A stretch of DNA of 64,000 bases from Solibacillus silvestris_B (GCF_051967575.1 NZ_JBQCJW010000012.1:1-64000); one strand, 5' to 3'. Positions 17,802-32,104 are shown, numbered from the stretch's first letter. The notes: a model not told the origin generated them from the letters alone. Program-made: numbers and translations.

Positions 17802-18794
17802 TTATTTATTAACGGCGCGGTCAATATTGTCCAGCATGATGCCTGTGCCGACCGCTACACAGTTCATCGGATTTTCCGCGATGAATACCGGCACTTTCAG
17901 CTCCTCAATCAGCAATGTGTCAATTCCATGCAATAATGCGCCGCCGCCTGTTAAAATAACGCCTCTGTCAATAATGTCGGCCGATAATTCAGGCGGCGTC
18001 TTTTCCAATACATTTTTCGCTGCCTGCACAATCATGCCTACAGACTCGCGCAATGCATGCTCTATCTCTTCTGAATGAATTTCGATTGTGCGAGGCAATC
18101 CTGTTACCATATCACGGCCGCGGATTTCCATTGAATCTTTGCGTCCGCCCGGGAATACTGTGCCGATCGTTGTTTTAATATCTTCCGCTGTACGTTCACC
18201 GATCAACAGCTTGTATTCTTTCTTTATGTATTGCAAGATGTCATTGTCGAATACATCCCCTGCGATTTTAATCGATTCGCTCGTTACGATATCCCCCATC
18301 GATAACACTGCTACATCCGTTGTACCTCCACCGATATCAACGACCATATTACCGCTTGGCTGGAAAATATCCATTCCTGCTCCGATTGCCGCCACTTTAG
18401 GCTCTTCTTCTAAATATACCTTTTTGCCGCCTGACTTTTCGGCCGCTTCACGAATTGCTTTTTGCTCTACCGATGTAATGTTTGTCGGACAGCAAATTAA
18501 AATGCGCGGCTTCGACAGAAAACCTTTTAAGTCCAATTTATTAATAAAATGCTTTAACATTGCTTCTGTTACATCAAAGTCTGCGATCACTCCATCTTTT
18601 AATGGGCGAATCGCTATAATATTCCCTGGTGTACGTCCCACCATTTGACGCGCCTCTTCACCGACTGCCAATACTTTGCTTGTCTTTTTATCAATTGCTA
18701 CTACAGCTGGCTCATTTAATACGATTCCTTTGCCTTTTAAATGAATGAGCACATTTGCAGTGCCTAAATCAATCCCAATATCTTTAGAAAACAT
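17802..18794 (-). CDS. mbl: Cell-shape protein Mbl (MreB-like actin)
   Basis: 330 aa bacterial actin that guides peptidoglycan synthesis along the cylinder. N-terminus MFSKDIGIDLGTANVLIHLK carries the phosphate-1 motif; DIGGGTTDVAVLS is phosphate-2 and GVILTGGGALLHGID the adenosine motif. ATG at 18794 preferred for its AAGGAG site; upstream in-frame residues are not conserved. Neighbours flhO and spoIIID identify it as Mbl rather than MreB, which sits with mreCD. Confidence 0.95.
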   Translation of the reverse strand: MFSKDIGIDLGTANVLIHLKGKGIVLNEPAVVAIDKKTSKVLAVGEEARQMVGRTPGNIIAIRPLKDGVIADFDVTEAMLKHFINKLDLKGFLSKPRILICCPTNITSVEQKAIREAAEKSGGKKVYLEEEPKVAAIGAGMDIFQPSGNMVVDIGGGTTDVAVLSMGDIVTSESIKIAGDVFDNDILQYIKKEYKLLIGERTAEDIKTTIGTVFPGGRKDSMEIRGRDMVTGLPRTIEIHSEEIEHALRESVGMIVQAAKNVLEKTPPELSADIIDRGVILTGGGALLHGIDTLLIEELKVPVFIAENPMNCVAVGTGIMLDNIDRAVNK

Positions 18795-18957
18795 GTTTCT
18801 TAATTCTCCTTCCACCGATTCCAACATGTATACGATTCTTTTATATCTCTATCTTAGTTATTTTATCATATACAGTACTGAATTACATCTATATTATGGG
18901 AAGGATTTTCCTTTCTTTTGGGTTTTTATGGCAGTTATTTTTATTTCCATTCACTCG

Positions 18958-19000
18958 AAAAAGCATTTAGTTGCTATAAAAACAAACTAAATGCTTTTTT
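18958..19000 (-). terminator. Terminator overlapping the end of spoIIID
   Basis: Long stem AAAAAGCATTTAGTT / AACTAAATGCTTTTT. Its upstream arm on the minus strand lies inside the last codons of spoIIID, so stop codon and hairpin overlap. The T-run would end spoIIID transcripts before mbl. Confidence 0.75.
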
Positions 19001-19253
19001 CATATTGCCTTGTCATCCACTTTTTACGTGTTGCTTCACCACCGCGTAAATGGCGAATCGATTTGTTGTAAGATAATACCTGTTGTACTTGTAGCGCAAG
19101 TGGTTCATTCACTTGTTTTAGCCGCTCTGTCAAATCTTTGTGTACAGTACTTTTTGAAAATCCCGTCATTTTCGCGAGGGCACGCACGGTTTCCCCTGTC
19201 TCTATCAACAGTTCACCTAATCGAACGCAGCGTTGCCGAATATGTTCGTGCAC
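18987..19253 (-). CDS. spoIIID: Sporulation transcription factor SpoIIID
   Basis: 88 aa DNA-binding regulator of mother-cell genes, switching from sigma-E to sigma-K control. Helix-turn-helix VRALAKMTGFSKSTVHKDLT and the invariant basic tail KSIRHLRGGEAT are clear. GTG at 19253 follows GAGAGGA and matches the normal N-terminus (VHEHIRQRCVRLGELL); the longer frame would add 25 unconserved residues. A palindrome (19280-19301) lies in its leader. The C-terminus is short, ending six codons inside a terminator stem. Confidence 0.95.
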   Translation of the reverse strand: MHEHIRQRCVRLGELLIETGETVRALAKMTGFSKSTVHKDLTERLKQVNEPLALQVQQVLSYNKSIRHLRGGEATRKKWMTRQYEKSI

Positions 19254-19279
19254 GTCCTCTCCCTCTCTACCTCGAATAT

Positions 19280-19301
19280 CAATTACGCCTCTGCGTAATT
19301 G
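19280..19301. repeat. Palindrome in the spoIIID leader
   Basis: CAATTACGC-CTCT-GCGTAATTG, perfect 9-bp arms, 27 nt upstream of the spoIIID start. The same palindrome, longer, occurs at 48549-48576, suggesting a dispersed repeat or a shared operator. Confidence 0.6.
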
Positions 19302-19536
19302 TGTCCAGATTTTTTTTAGTCCACTCAAAAAGTTTCCTTTGAAAAATCCGTGACAACTGCCAGAGGCCTATCTTCATCCATCAGGCGTCACAGACAACTG
19401 TTGGATGAAGATTAAGAGCCTTGCTTTCTTAATATTTCACCTTATGTGAGTAGGCTCATATTTATTCGAGTTAGAATGGAAGAATCGATCATATCCTGCT
19501 AAAAAGTGTATCCGAATTTCTCCTAACCGCTATGGA

Positions 19537-20187
19537 TTAAAAGGCTAAGTATTTTGTCGGATTCACTAATACGCCATCTTCCAGTACTTCAAAGTGTAAA
19601 TGGATGCCTACAGTTGGATTCCATTCGTTTTCCTGTGATGTAGCAATTTGTTCACCTTGGGAAACCTGATCCCCTTGTTTAACAAGAATGTCCGCTACTG
19701 AGCTATAACGTGTTTGCATGCCGTTTGGATGCGTGAGCGTAATTGTATTGCCCGTAAATGTGTCCATTTTCACTTCTGTTACTTCCCCGCTCATCGCTGC
19801 TACTACTTCAAAGGGTTCGCTATTAATCCCGATAGATAGCCCTGTAGATGCCGTATAAATTTGGTTGAATACGAGCAGCGCATTTTCGCGTGTTGCTTCA
19901 TCTTTCGTGACATCATAAAACTCCTGCAATATCGACACTTCATTTAAGTATTGTTCTTTGAATGGATACTTCAATGTTTCCAGAGTGGTTGATGTCGGAA
20001 CAATCGTTTGCTCTCCTGGCGCGGATACTTCCTCCAACAGCTCTTGCTCCTGCTGACTTTCGTATAATGCATTAAAACTTAAAATAACTGCTACAATCAT
20101 TAAAGCCATACTGCTGTACACGACCGGCCAAAACCACGGTCTTTGCATAAATGGTTTTTGAGAAGGCTTTCGTTTAACTTCTCTCAT
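19537..20187 (-). CDS. spoIIQ: Stage II sporulation protein Q (degenerate M23/LytM)
   Basis: 216 aa forespore membrane protein that pairs with SpoIIIAH across the septum to form the feeding-tube channel. One membrane span near 18-40 (FWPVVYSSMALMIVAVILSF), then a LytM domain. HLHFEV keeps the second metal-binding motif, but the first (HxxxD) reads STGLSIGIN, so catalytic residues are missing, as in B. subtilis SpoIIQ. ATG at 20187, six bases after GAGGTG. Between spoIIID and spoIID as expected. Confidence 0.9.
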   Translation of the reverse strand: MREVKRKPSQKPFMQRPWFWPVVYSSMALMIVAVILSFNALYESQQEQELLEEVSAPGEQTIVPTSTTLETLKYPFKEQYLNEVSILQEFYDVTKDEATRENALLVFNQIYTASTGLSIGINSEPFEVVAAMSGEVTEVKMDTFTGNTITLTHPNGMQTRYSSVADILVKQGDQVSQGEQIATSQENEWNPTVGIHLHFEVLEDGVLVNPTKYLAF

Positions 20188-20236
20188 GTTCATCACCTCA
20201 AATGAAAGTGTGTACAGGAGAACAAAAAGTTAAACA

Positions 20237-21142
20237 TCATTTTTTACAATAATTTATTGGCTGTAATATTGTGGATGGATAATAATGCGCAAGTATTTGT
20301 TCAGCGGTCGATCCGTTTTGCGCCATCGTGTTTGCCCCGTATTGACTCATTCCTACCCCATGCCCGTATCCATAAGTCGTAATCGTAATACCGGTTGCTG
20401 TGTGCTGCCATGTAAAATACGTGGAGCGCAAGTTAAGAAGTGTGCGGAAGTCCCGTCCAGACCATCTTTTCTTATGGATGGTAATTTGCTCGACACGGCT
20501 TGAGTCGTTATGATGGAGTTTAGCATTTTGAAGTTGGGCCTTCGTGAATTTTTGCTGCAGTTTTTTATTTAGCTGCTCGTATGTATAGTGTGTTTGTTCA
20601 CTATTTAACTGTTCGGGCGAAGATGTCGCGATGAGATAAGGAATCGGATTGCCGCTATAGTTTTCGGCGGATTCTGTTTGTTGAAAGGATGCCGCATGGA
20701 ACATCGCAGTGATGAGCTGGTCGTTATAGGTGAGTATTTGATTTGCTGTTTGCTGGACGGCTTCTGTGAGTTTTTGTTCGTTTTCCGCAAAAGCGGTCTG
20801 CCACTTTTGTTCGCGCAAATTTTTGTCATTATATACTTGATGTGCGGTCGTTGTGAGAATCGGTTTCTTGCCGAAGTTTGTTTGCTTTAATACGTAAGTA
20901 CGGGCAGCGATTGCTTGTGCTTTTAATGCTTCCACATGAAAACTTGCAGGCATCTCTCCCGCGAGCACGCCGATTAGATAGTCATCGATAGGCACAGTCG
21001 TATTGTTCGTTTTAATAAGTAATTGACACGAATTCGTTTGCGAAGGTTCTGTTAAAGTAATGACAGGTTTTTTGGATTTCAAGGTGAGCGGGACTAAAAA
21101 CAATAAAACACAGATGATAAATATAATCGTGAATTTTTTCAT
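20237..21142 (-). CDS. spoIID: Stage II sporulation protein D
   Basis: 301 aa lytic transglycosylase of the engulfment machinery (SpoIIDMP). N-terminal membrane anchor MKKFTIIFIICVLLFLVPLT, then the SpoIID domain: LIGVLAGEMPASFHVEALKAQAIAART contains the catalytic Glu, and GYGHGVGMSQYGA is the C-terminal signature. Start chosen for the Lys-rich signal anchor; no good Shine-Dalgarno sequence is visible before it. An in-frame codon 28 residues upstream has no support either. The 21-bp repeat array lies just upstream. Confidence 0.9.
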   Translation of the reverse strand: MKKFTIIFIICVLLFLVPLTLKSKKPVITLTEPSQTNSCQLLIKTNNTTVPIDDYLIGVLAGEMPASFHVEALKAQAIAARTYVLKQTNFGKKPILTTTAHQVYNDKNLREQKWQTAFAENEQKLTEAVQQTANQILTYNDQLITAMFHAASFQQTESAENYSGNPIPYLIATSSPEQLNSEQTHYTYEQLNKKLQQKFTKAQLQNAKLHHNDSSRVEQITIHKKRWSGRDFRTLLNLRSTYFTWQHTATGITITTYGYGHGVGMSQYGANTMAQNGSTAEQILAHYYPSTILQPINYCKK

Positions 21143-21260
21143 GTGACAGTATATGAGCGACTTGATGGAATATGAGTTGGAATATTTGAATATTATAGTT
21201 ATTGAATAGGGCTGCTTGCTGGTCAATGATATGTGGAGAGACTGTTTTCGGGGAAGGAGA

Positions 21261-22056
21261 TTCTATTTTTGGCGGGGAAGAGTGGCTCTGCTTTCGACGC
21301 GTGATTGTCTGATTTAGGGGGGAGTTCTACTTTCGCGGTGGAGAGGTTCTACTTTAAGAGTGGCGTTCTACTTTTCTTGGGAGTTGTTCTACTTCCGGAC
21401 GGGAAAGTTCTACTTTTGCCCGGTGATTTTCTACTTTCGCGGTGGAGTTTTCTACTTTGAGGCTGGCGTTCTACTTTCGGGCGGAGGGGTTCTACTTTCT
21501 CCGGCATTTGTTCTACTTCCGGGCTAAAACTTTCTACTTTTGCCCGGTGATTTTCTACTTTCGCGGTGGAGTTTTCTACTTTATGGCTGGCGTTCTACTT
21601 TCGGGCGGAGAAGTTCTACTTTTGCCCGGTGATGTTCTACTTTCGCGGCGGAGTTTTCTACTTTAAGGCTGGCGTTCTACTTTCGGGCGGAGAAGTTCTA
21701 CTTTCCCCGGCAGTTGTTCTACTTTAGGGCCGGAACTTTCTACTTTCTCCCGGTCACCTTCTACATTCGCGGGCGAGTTTTCTACTTTACGGCCGGCGTT
21801 CTACTTTCGGGCGGAGAAGTTCTATTTTCCCCGGCAGTTGTTCTACTTTAGGGCAGGAACCTTCTACTTTCTCCTGGTGATGTTCTACATTCGCGGCAGA
21901 GTTTTCTACTTTACGGCTGGCGTTCTACTTTCGGGCGGAGAAATTCTACTTTCACCGGCATTTGTTCTACTTTCGGGTGAAAACGTTCTACTTCCGGGCG
22001 AAAACTTTCTACTTCTATCCGGTCATGTTCTACTTTAAGCCCTAAGCTTTCCACTT
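21261..22056. repeat. 21-bp satellite array with 124-bp higher-order repeat
   Basis: About 35 units, each opening TTCTACTTT (variants TTCTACTTC, TTCTACATT), at near-constant 21-bp steps. Anchors occur at 21429, 21450, 21469, 21490, 21511, 21532, 21553, 21574, 21593 and so on to 22048. One unit in each set of six is 19 bp, so the pattern repeats every 124 bp (21450 to 21574, 21656 to 21780 to 21904), with one set two units short (21574 to 21656, 82 bp). G/C-rich unit tails (CGGGCGGAG) contrast with the AT-rich genome. Edge units are decayed. See findings. Confidence 0.95.
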
Positions 22057-22072
22057 TACCGCGCCCAGAGAC

Positions 22073-22116
22073 GAAAAAAGCATTCAGAAAGCCGGTTCAA
22101 CCGACTCTCCAAATGC
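22073..22116 (-). terminator. Terminator of murA
   Basis: Minus-strand stem GCATTTGGAGAGTCGGTT / AACCGGCTTTCTGAATGC followed by TTTTTT, 15 nt past the murA stop. Confidence 0.9.
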
Positions 22117-22130
22117 ACTAGCTCTATCAA

Positions 22131-23432
22131 TTATACTGTAACAATCGTTTCTTGCAGGATTTCCTCTTCTGTATCGATACGTTCAATATGTGCACCTAAT
22201 GAAGCTAATTTTTTGTGGAAATCCACATAGCCGCGGTCTAAATGATGCAATTTTGTTACGCGTGTTACGCCTTCGGAAACTAGGCCTGTTAAAATAAGTG
22301 CTGCAGCTGCGCGTAAATCCGTAGCTGAAACTTCGGCGCCTTGGAGGTTTTTGCCACCTTCTATAAATACAGAACGCCCTTCGATCTTTGCGTCTGCATT
22401 CATACGACGGAATTCTTCAACATGCATAAAACGATTTTCGAAAACTGTTTCCGTGATGATGCTCGTTCCGTTGGCTGTCAGCATTAATGCCATCATTTGT
22501 GATTGCATATCCGTCGGGAAACCTGGGTGTGGCATTGTTTTAATATCCACCGCTTTTAGTGGATCATTGGCACGTACACGTATGCCCTCATCTTCTTCTG
22601 TCACTTCAACGCCCATTTCACGCATTTTTGCAATTAATGCCGTCATATGCTCCGGCACCGCATTTTCGATTAATACATCGCCGCGCGTAATCGCTGCTGC
22701 TACCATAAAAGTACCTGCTTCGATACGGTCTGGAATAATATAATGCTCGCAACCTTTTAATTCTTTCACACCTTCAATGCGAATCGTATCAGTTCCTGCA
22801 CCTATTACACGACCGCCCATCGCATTAATGAAGTTTGCCAAATCCACTATTTCAGGCTCTTTTGCAGCATTTTCAATAATTGTCGTACCTTTTGCAAGTG
22901 CTGCCGCCGTCATTATATTTTCTGTAGCTCCGACACTTGGGAAGTCCAAATAAATTTCTGCGCCTTGCAGTTCATCCTTTACCTTGGCTTCCACAAAACC
23001 GTGGCCAAAAGAAATCTCGGCGCCCATCGCTTCAAAGCCTTTTAAATGAAGTTCGATTGGACGGGAGCCGATTGCACACCCGCCTGGCAATGCTACACGT
23101 GCATAGCCATTGCGTGCCAATAGTGAACCCATCACTAAAATGGAAGCTCGCATTTTACTTACAAACTCAAATTGCGCTTCGCTTGATAGCTTCATAGAGG
23201 CATCGATGATCATTTCATTCTTTTCGACATTGAATTCTACAATGGCATTTAAACTTTTTAAAACTTCTCCGATTGTACCTACATCCGCTAAGTTCGGTAC
23301 ATCTTTAATCATATTTTTATTTTTAGAAGCTAATAGAGAAGCAGCTAAAATCGGCAATACAGCATTTTTTGCGCCTTCCACGCGTACTGTACCTTTTAGC
23401 GTCTGACCCCCAGTAACAATAATTCTCTCCAC
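22131..23432 (-). CDS. murA: UDP-GlcNAc 1-carboxyvinyltransferase
   Basis: 433 aa. Catalyses the first committed step of peptidoglycan synthesis, transferring enolpyruvate from PEP to UDP-GlcNAc; target of fosfomycin. The active-site Cys is in [13 protein letters not shown] and the C-terminal fold motif DLRAAAALI is present. GTG start at 23432 ([10 protein letters not shown]) follows GGAGGG; the longer frame adds seven unconserved residues. Position before spoIID matches B. subtilis murAA. A structured leader precedes it. Confidence 0.95.
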   Translation of the reverse strand: MERIIVTGGQTLKGTVRVEGAKNAVLPILAASLLASKNKNMIKDVPNLADVGTIGEVLKSLNAIVEFNVEKNEMIIDASMKLSSEAQFEFVSKMRASILVMGSLLARNGYARVALPGGCAIGSRPIELHLKGFEAMGAEISFGHGFVEAKVKDELQGAEIYLDFPSVGATENIMTAAALAKGTTIIENAAKEPEIVDLANFINAMGGRVIGAGTDTIRIEGVKELKGCEHYIIPDRIEAGTFMVAAAITRGDVLIENAVPEHMTALIAKMREMGVEVTEEDEGIRVRANDPLKAVDIKTMPHPGFPTDMQSQMMALMLTANGTSIITETVFENRFMHVEEFRRMNADAKIEGRSVFIEGGKNLQGAEVSATDLRAAAALILTGLVSEGVTRVTKLHHLDRGYVDFHKKLASLGAHIERIDTEEEILQETIVTV

Positions 23433-23532
23433 AATTCGTCCCTCCGAATTCAATTCTCATATAATAAATGAATAAGTTCAATTAACTTCTTTTAGTAGAA
23501 TTCCCCCATCTCTTTAGATGACGGGAAAAATG

Positions 23533-23638
23533 CAAGTGTTCACCTTTTTCTGTCGGTGTCCAAGCACTTATACTAAAGGAGTTAAAGCCCCGGCGGATAT
23601 CCCGAATTCGGATATAATTACGCTGGGGCGCAATTAAC
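23533..23638 (-). promoter_or_regulatory. Two-hairpin leader upstream of murA, second hairpin terminator-like
   Basis: Reading toward murA: first a long imperfect palindrome (23638-23581) pairing GTTAATTGCGCCCC and GGGGCTTTAAC ends around an inner ATATCCGAATTCGGGATAT; then a stem AAGTGC..CACC / GGTG..CACTT (23569-23533) followed by GCATTTTTC. This resembles a regulated leader with an intrinsic terminator about 100 nt before the murA start. It matches no riboswitch I recognise. The 520-bp gap between murA and the next gene is otherwise empty apart from a hairpin near 23889-23937. Confidence 0.45.
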
Positions 23639-23888
23639 TTCAAATTATTTTAAACTTCATTTGACTTCAATTTTACACACAAAAATATACTACATGTATT
23701 GGTGCTGCAATTCAAGCACCCAAATCACTATTTTAAGCTAATTTTCCGGAAATGGCTATTAAATTATAATACGCAGTGCCGCTATTTAATGTGAATAGAC
23801 AGTTTTTCACATTAAAGATCATCTTTAAATAACTACCCAAAACATGTAATATTGCAAACGTTTACTATTTCCTAGGAAATTTTTATTT

Positions 23889-23937
23889 CTTGGAGCGAAA
23901 AATAAGCTGTTATTCCCCCCTACAAGAAATAAAACTG
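23889..23937 (-). terminator. Hairpin downstream of the DUF1146 gene
   Basis: Complementary TTTATTTCTTG and CAAGAAATAAA about 26 nt apart, a few bases after the stop at 23953. Weak loop and no clean T-run, but well placed to end the atp-side transcript. Confidence 0.45.
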
Positions 23938-23952
23938 CTTTTATTTCCTGTT

Positions 23953-24195
23953 CTAGTTGAAAATATAGGGAATTGTTTGTGACCAATTTAAGAAATCCAG
24001 AAAAAAATCGGCAACGGTTGAGCCGATCACGATGCTCATAAATATATAAAAGAGCTGTATTTGAAAAGTCTTTCCTTTTTTAAATAATTGTTCAATCCGC
24101 AGTCCCTGCAATGCATATAATGAAATTCCTATAAATATAATATATGCCAATACATTGACAAGCGCTTGCTGACCCGCTTCTGCATATAAATCCAT
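23953..24195 (-). CDS. ywzB: DUF1146 family membrane protein (YwzB-like)
   Basis: 80 aa with two membrane spans (about 11-30, VNVLAYIIFIGISLYALQGL, and 47-66). It fits the DUF1146 family, which sits between the atp operon and murA in Bacillus. GGAGCGG site before ATG. No function known to me. Confidence 0.8.
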   Translation of the reverse strand: MDLYAEAGQQALVNVLAYIIFIGISLYALQGLRIEQLFKKGKTFQIQLFYIFMSIVIGSTVADFFLDFLNWSQTIPYIFN

Positions 24196-24295
24196 TTTTC
24201 CGCTCCTTTTTTAACAGATCGAACATATTTCATGCAATATGACAGTAAATTTTATGTTCTATATGTCCAGTTCCTCGGAAGCTTGCCACACCCAT

Positions 24296-24330
24296 GAAAA
24301 AAAGCGAGCAGATATACTCTGCCCGCTCGT
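24296..24330 (-). terminator. Terminator of the atp operon
   Basis: Minus-strand stem CGAGCGGGCAGA / TCTGCTCG with loop GTATA, followed by CTTTTTTTC, directly after atpC. Confidence 0.9.
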
Positions 24331-24338
24331 CATCAAAT

Positions 24339-24761
<423 letters not shown>

Positions 24762-24769
24762 TCAGCTAA

Positions 24770-27116
<2,347 letters not shown>

Positions 27117-27195
27117 TTATCGAGTTCTTAACATAAAGCGTTGTTCAGTTATTCACGCGACGTACGAAACGTGCACGTGAAAAACCGGTCAATTC

Positions 27196-28710
<1,515 letters not shown>

Positions 28711-28733
28711 TCACCTCTCACATTTCTTAAGAT

Positions 28734-29270
28734 TTAGCTAACTAATACTCGTTTCAAGTCCTCTAGCTTAGACGCTACAGTGCTGTCGAAAATGTAGTTG
28801 CCGATTTGAACGCGTACGCCACCAATTAATGACGCATCGATAATGTTTGTAATATTAAGTTGCCCTTTGCCGACTAACTTGCCGAAAGCAGCAGAAATTT
28901 CCGCACGCTCCTCCGCTGTCAATTCACGCGTCGAGAAAACTTTTGCATCCGCAGAGCCTTGAGCAGCTGCCGCTAATGCTTGATACTGTTCTGCTACAGC
29001 CGGTAATTCGTTTAAACGTTTCTTTTCAATTAAGAATTGAATCATGTTTACTACAATTGGCTGTGCCCCAGTTAAAATTTGAGCGATAAGCTCTTTCTTG
29101 CGGTCTGTAGAGATTTTTGGAGCAGTAAGCAATGCCATAAACTCATCGTTTGAAGCTAATACTGTTTTGATCTCACGCAAATCCGCACCTACTTCAGCAA
29201 GTAGATTTTGCTTTAACGCTAATTCGAAAATTGCTTGTGCATAGCGATTTGCTACAGTCGATTGACTCAT
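28734..29270 (-). CDS. atpH: ATP synthase delta subunit
   Basis: 178 aa peripheral-stalk (OSCP) subunit joining F1 to b. N-terminus [19 protein letters not shown]-terminus [20 protein letters not shown]. Overlaps the end of atpF by 4 nt (ATGA), implying translational coupling. Confidence 0.97.
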   Translation of the reverse strand: MSQSTVANRYAQAIFELALKQNLLAEVGADLREIKTVLASNDEFMALLTAPKISTDRKKELIAQILTGAQPIVVNMIQFLIEKKRLNELPAVAEQYQALAAAAQGSADAKVFSTRELTAEERAEISAAFGKLVGKGQLNITNIIDASLIGGVRVQIGNYIFDSTVASKLEDLKRVLVS

Positions 29271-29788
29271 TTCGCCTCGCCTGCCTTCGCAATCGTTTCT
29301 TTAATTAATGCGCTATTGTCCGCTTCGGAAATTTCTTTCCCAAGAACTTTAGACGCAGCAAGCACTGATAATGAAACGACTTCTTCACGTACAGCAGCGA
29401 TTGCTTTTTCTTTCTCTGCTTCGATATCGCGAACAGCAGATTCTTTTAGACGGTTTGCTTCAGCGCGTGCAGTCACAACGATTTCCTCGCGTGTTGCTTC
29501 GCCTTGCTTTTTAGCGTTCTCAATAATTGATTGCGCTTCTGTGCGAGCTTCTTTAAGAAGGCTCTTTTGTTCTTCTAATAGTGCCTGTGTTTCTTTTTTA
29601 GCTTTGTCGGCTGCATCGATTCCGCTTGCAACCAACTCTTCACGCTCACGCATGATACCCATTAAAGGACCCCAAGCGAACTTTTTAAGAAGTACCATTA
29701 ATCCGATGAAGATAACTAATGTTGCTACAATATCCCCTAAGTTAATGGTATTAGCACCTGCACCTAGCACTAGATAGTCTAAAAACAC
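29267..29788 (-). CDS. atpF: ATP synthase b subunit
   Basis: 173 aa peripheral stalk. One N-terminal membrane span ([17 protein letters not shown]) then a long charged coiled coil rich in Ala/Lys/Glu. GTG start behind AAGGGAGTGA. Separated from atpE by an unusually long, structured gap. Confidence 0.96.
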   Translation of the reverse strand: MFLDYLVLGAGANTINLGDIVATLVIFIGLMVLLKKFAWGPLMGIMREREELVASGIDAADKAKKETQALLEEQKSLLKEARTEAQSIIENAKKQGEATREEIVVTARAEANRLKESAVRDIEAEKEKAIAAVREEVVSLSVLAASKVLGKEISEADNSALIKETIAKAGEAK

Positions 29789-29865
29789 GATTGTTTCACT
29801 CCCTTCAAGAGTTTGAATAGAAATCTATATTTTGTCATACTTTTTGTTCAGATTTAATATTTAAT

Positions 29866-29932
29866 AAAAAAGGGTATACCTTTTTTATACAAAACTAATG
29901 GCGAAGGGTTTCAAAAGAATTCTACTTCGCCA
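29866..29932 (-). promoter_or_regulatory. Two hairpins in the atpE-atpF gap
   Basis: TGGCGAAG / CTTCGCCA (29897-29932) and a perfect palindrome AAAAAAGG-TATA-CCTTTTTT-type stem (29866-29886), which on the minus strand comes second and resembles a terminator. They could reduce read-through or stabilise atpE mRNA, helping supply about ten c subunits per complex. Inference only. Confidence 0.5.
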
Positions 29933-29955
29933 CTGGTAATAATCTTTTGTTCAGA

Positions 29956-30252
<297 letters not shown>

Positions 30253-30258
30253 TTATAA

Positions 30259-31029
<771 letters not shown>

Positions 31030-31036
31030 TTAATGG

Positions 31037-31408
31037 CTATTTTTTATGATGTACGAGTCTTTCTACTACTAAAAAGATGTACGGAATCATCAGCCCAATG
31101 ACCGTGCTTATTAAGTGAAAATATTGTGGCAACGATATTGCGATTGCGACTGCGGCAACACCTGATCCAAAGCGAAGCGCTGTACCGATAGATGCTACTT
31201 TTGTCCCTTCACTAATGGAACGGTCAAATTTTTCCATACGTCGAACTAATATCCAAAAGTTATACGTACCAAAGAACGCACCTAGGGCTATACCAGCAAA
31301 TATAGAATCATATGGCGAAAATCCCCAGCCTAACGCACAAACAGCAAGCAAAAAAAAGAACGCTTTCTTCTGCATTGCGAAAATGTGATGCAAATTTAGC
31401 ATTGGCAA
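31037..31408 (-). CDS. atpI: ATP synthase protein I
   Basis: 123 aa membrane protein with four predicted spans (FFFLLAVCALGWGFSP, FAGIALGAFFGTYNFW, and two near the end). First gene of the operon; AtpI-like proteins assist c-ring assembly or Mg uptake. TTG at 31408 has CAGGAG with 5-nt spacing; ATG at 31402 is a possible alternative. Confidence 0.88.
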   Translation of the reverse strand: MPMLNLHHIFAMQKKAFFFLLAVCALGWGFSPYDSIFAGIALGAFFGTYNFWILVRRMEKFDRSISEGTKVASIGTALRFGSGVAAVAIAISLPQYFHLISTVIGLMIPYIFLVVERLVHHKK

Positions 31409-31723
31409 TTAATCTCCTGAAACTTTTTTCGAGTAAAGAAAGTGTTCATCGACCATTAAATGAATTTAAAGTGTAGTGAATGCACTACAAAATCAGAGGC
31501 CGTTACAAGTAATAAATAATTTTTACTATAGACAAATTCCATAGCGTCCATTCATTTCATACTTCTAAATGTCTCTTAATTTTCATGGACTATTATCCAG
31601 ACGCATAAAAACGTTGCAAATTGACGAGTTCCGTTTCAACTGTCAATCTAGTAGAAACTTGATATAACAAGTGTTTCAACGTCTTCAGACTAGACGAAAC
31701 CCTTATCATTCTTACCCTTTGTA

Positions 31724-31752
31724 AGCATACAATAGGGGGTTTTTGATGTCAA
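31724..31752 (-). promoter_or_regulatory. Promoter of the atp operon
   Basis: Minus-strand TTGACA (31747-31752), 17 bp, TATGCT (31724-31729). About 310 nt upstream of atpI, the first gene in that direction, leaving a long leader. Upstream lies an inverted repeat at 31789-31806. Confidence 0.6.
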
Positions 31753-31788
31753 TTAGTAATGGTGAAAAACTTCACACAGTTACATTCC

Positions 31789-31806
31789 TTGTCAAATTGT
31801 TGACAA
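31789..31806. promoter_or_regulatory. Inverted repeat upstream of the atp promoter
   Basis: TTGTCAA-ATTG-TTGACAA, perfect 7-bp arms, about 37 bp upstream of the atp -35. A second small repeat GTGAA-AAAC-TTCAC lies between them near 31762-31775. Possible operator; no known regulator consensus was matched. The rest of the 31409-32060 gap is AT-rich with no gene. Confidence 0.35.
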
Positions 31807-32060
31807 ATTTGTGTATAGTTATGCATTATTATTTTGTGCATTTTTTCACAAAAGCTGAAATTCGCTATTTCAAGCCAATTTTCCATTGCCCTTTATATTG
31901 AATATAAAAGAAAAATTTTTTTATAGAAATTGTTGCTAATTTAGCTGTTGACAACAAAAAAGTGAGTCTATCCTCTATTACACCGTTCCAAAATTAGTGA
32001 ATTTTAGTAGTTGTCCGGCATATCCCACATTATATAAAAACGCGATTGGCGGAGACTAAC

Positions 32061-32093
32061 AATCAGCGGGGATATATAAATTCCCCACCGATT
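32061..32093 (-). terminator. Hairpin after mnaA
   Basis: AATCGGTGGGGA / TCCCCGCTGATT stem, 12 nt after the mnaA stop; a T-rich tail is lacking, so termination is uncertain. Confidence 0.45.
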
Positions 32094-32104
32094 GAAGTTT
32101 CGTT

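Noticed and set aside
18088..18648. 186-codon plus-strand ORF opposite mbl
   Set aside because: Shadow frame of a highly conserved gene, no ribosome site.
21442..22038. Plus-strand ORFs of 74 and 66 codons inside the 21-bp array (FYF-rich heptads)
   Set aside because: They arise because 21 bp is seven codons; the 19-bp units break the frame and no ribosome site is present.
29235..29777. 180-codon plus-strand ORF opposite atpF
   Set aside because: Antisense shadow of the b subunit coiled coil.
31941..31975. Plus-strand promoter-like TTGACA sequences in the atp upstream gap
   Set aside because: No plus-strand gene follows; chance matches in AT-rich DNA are likely.
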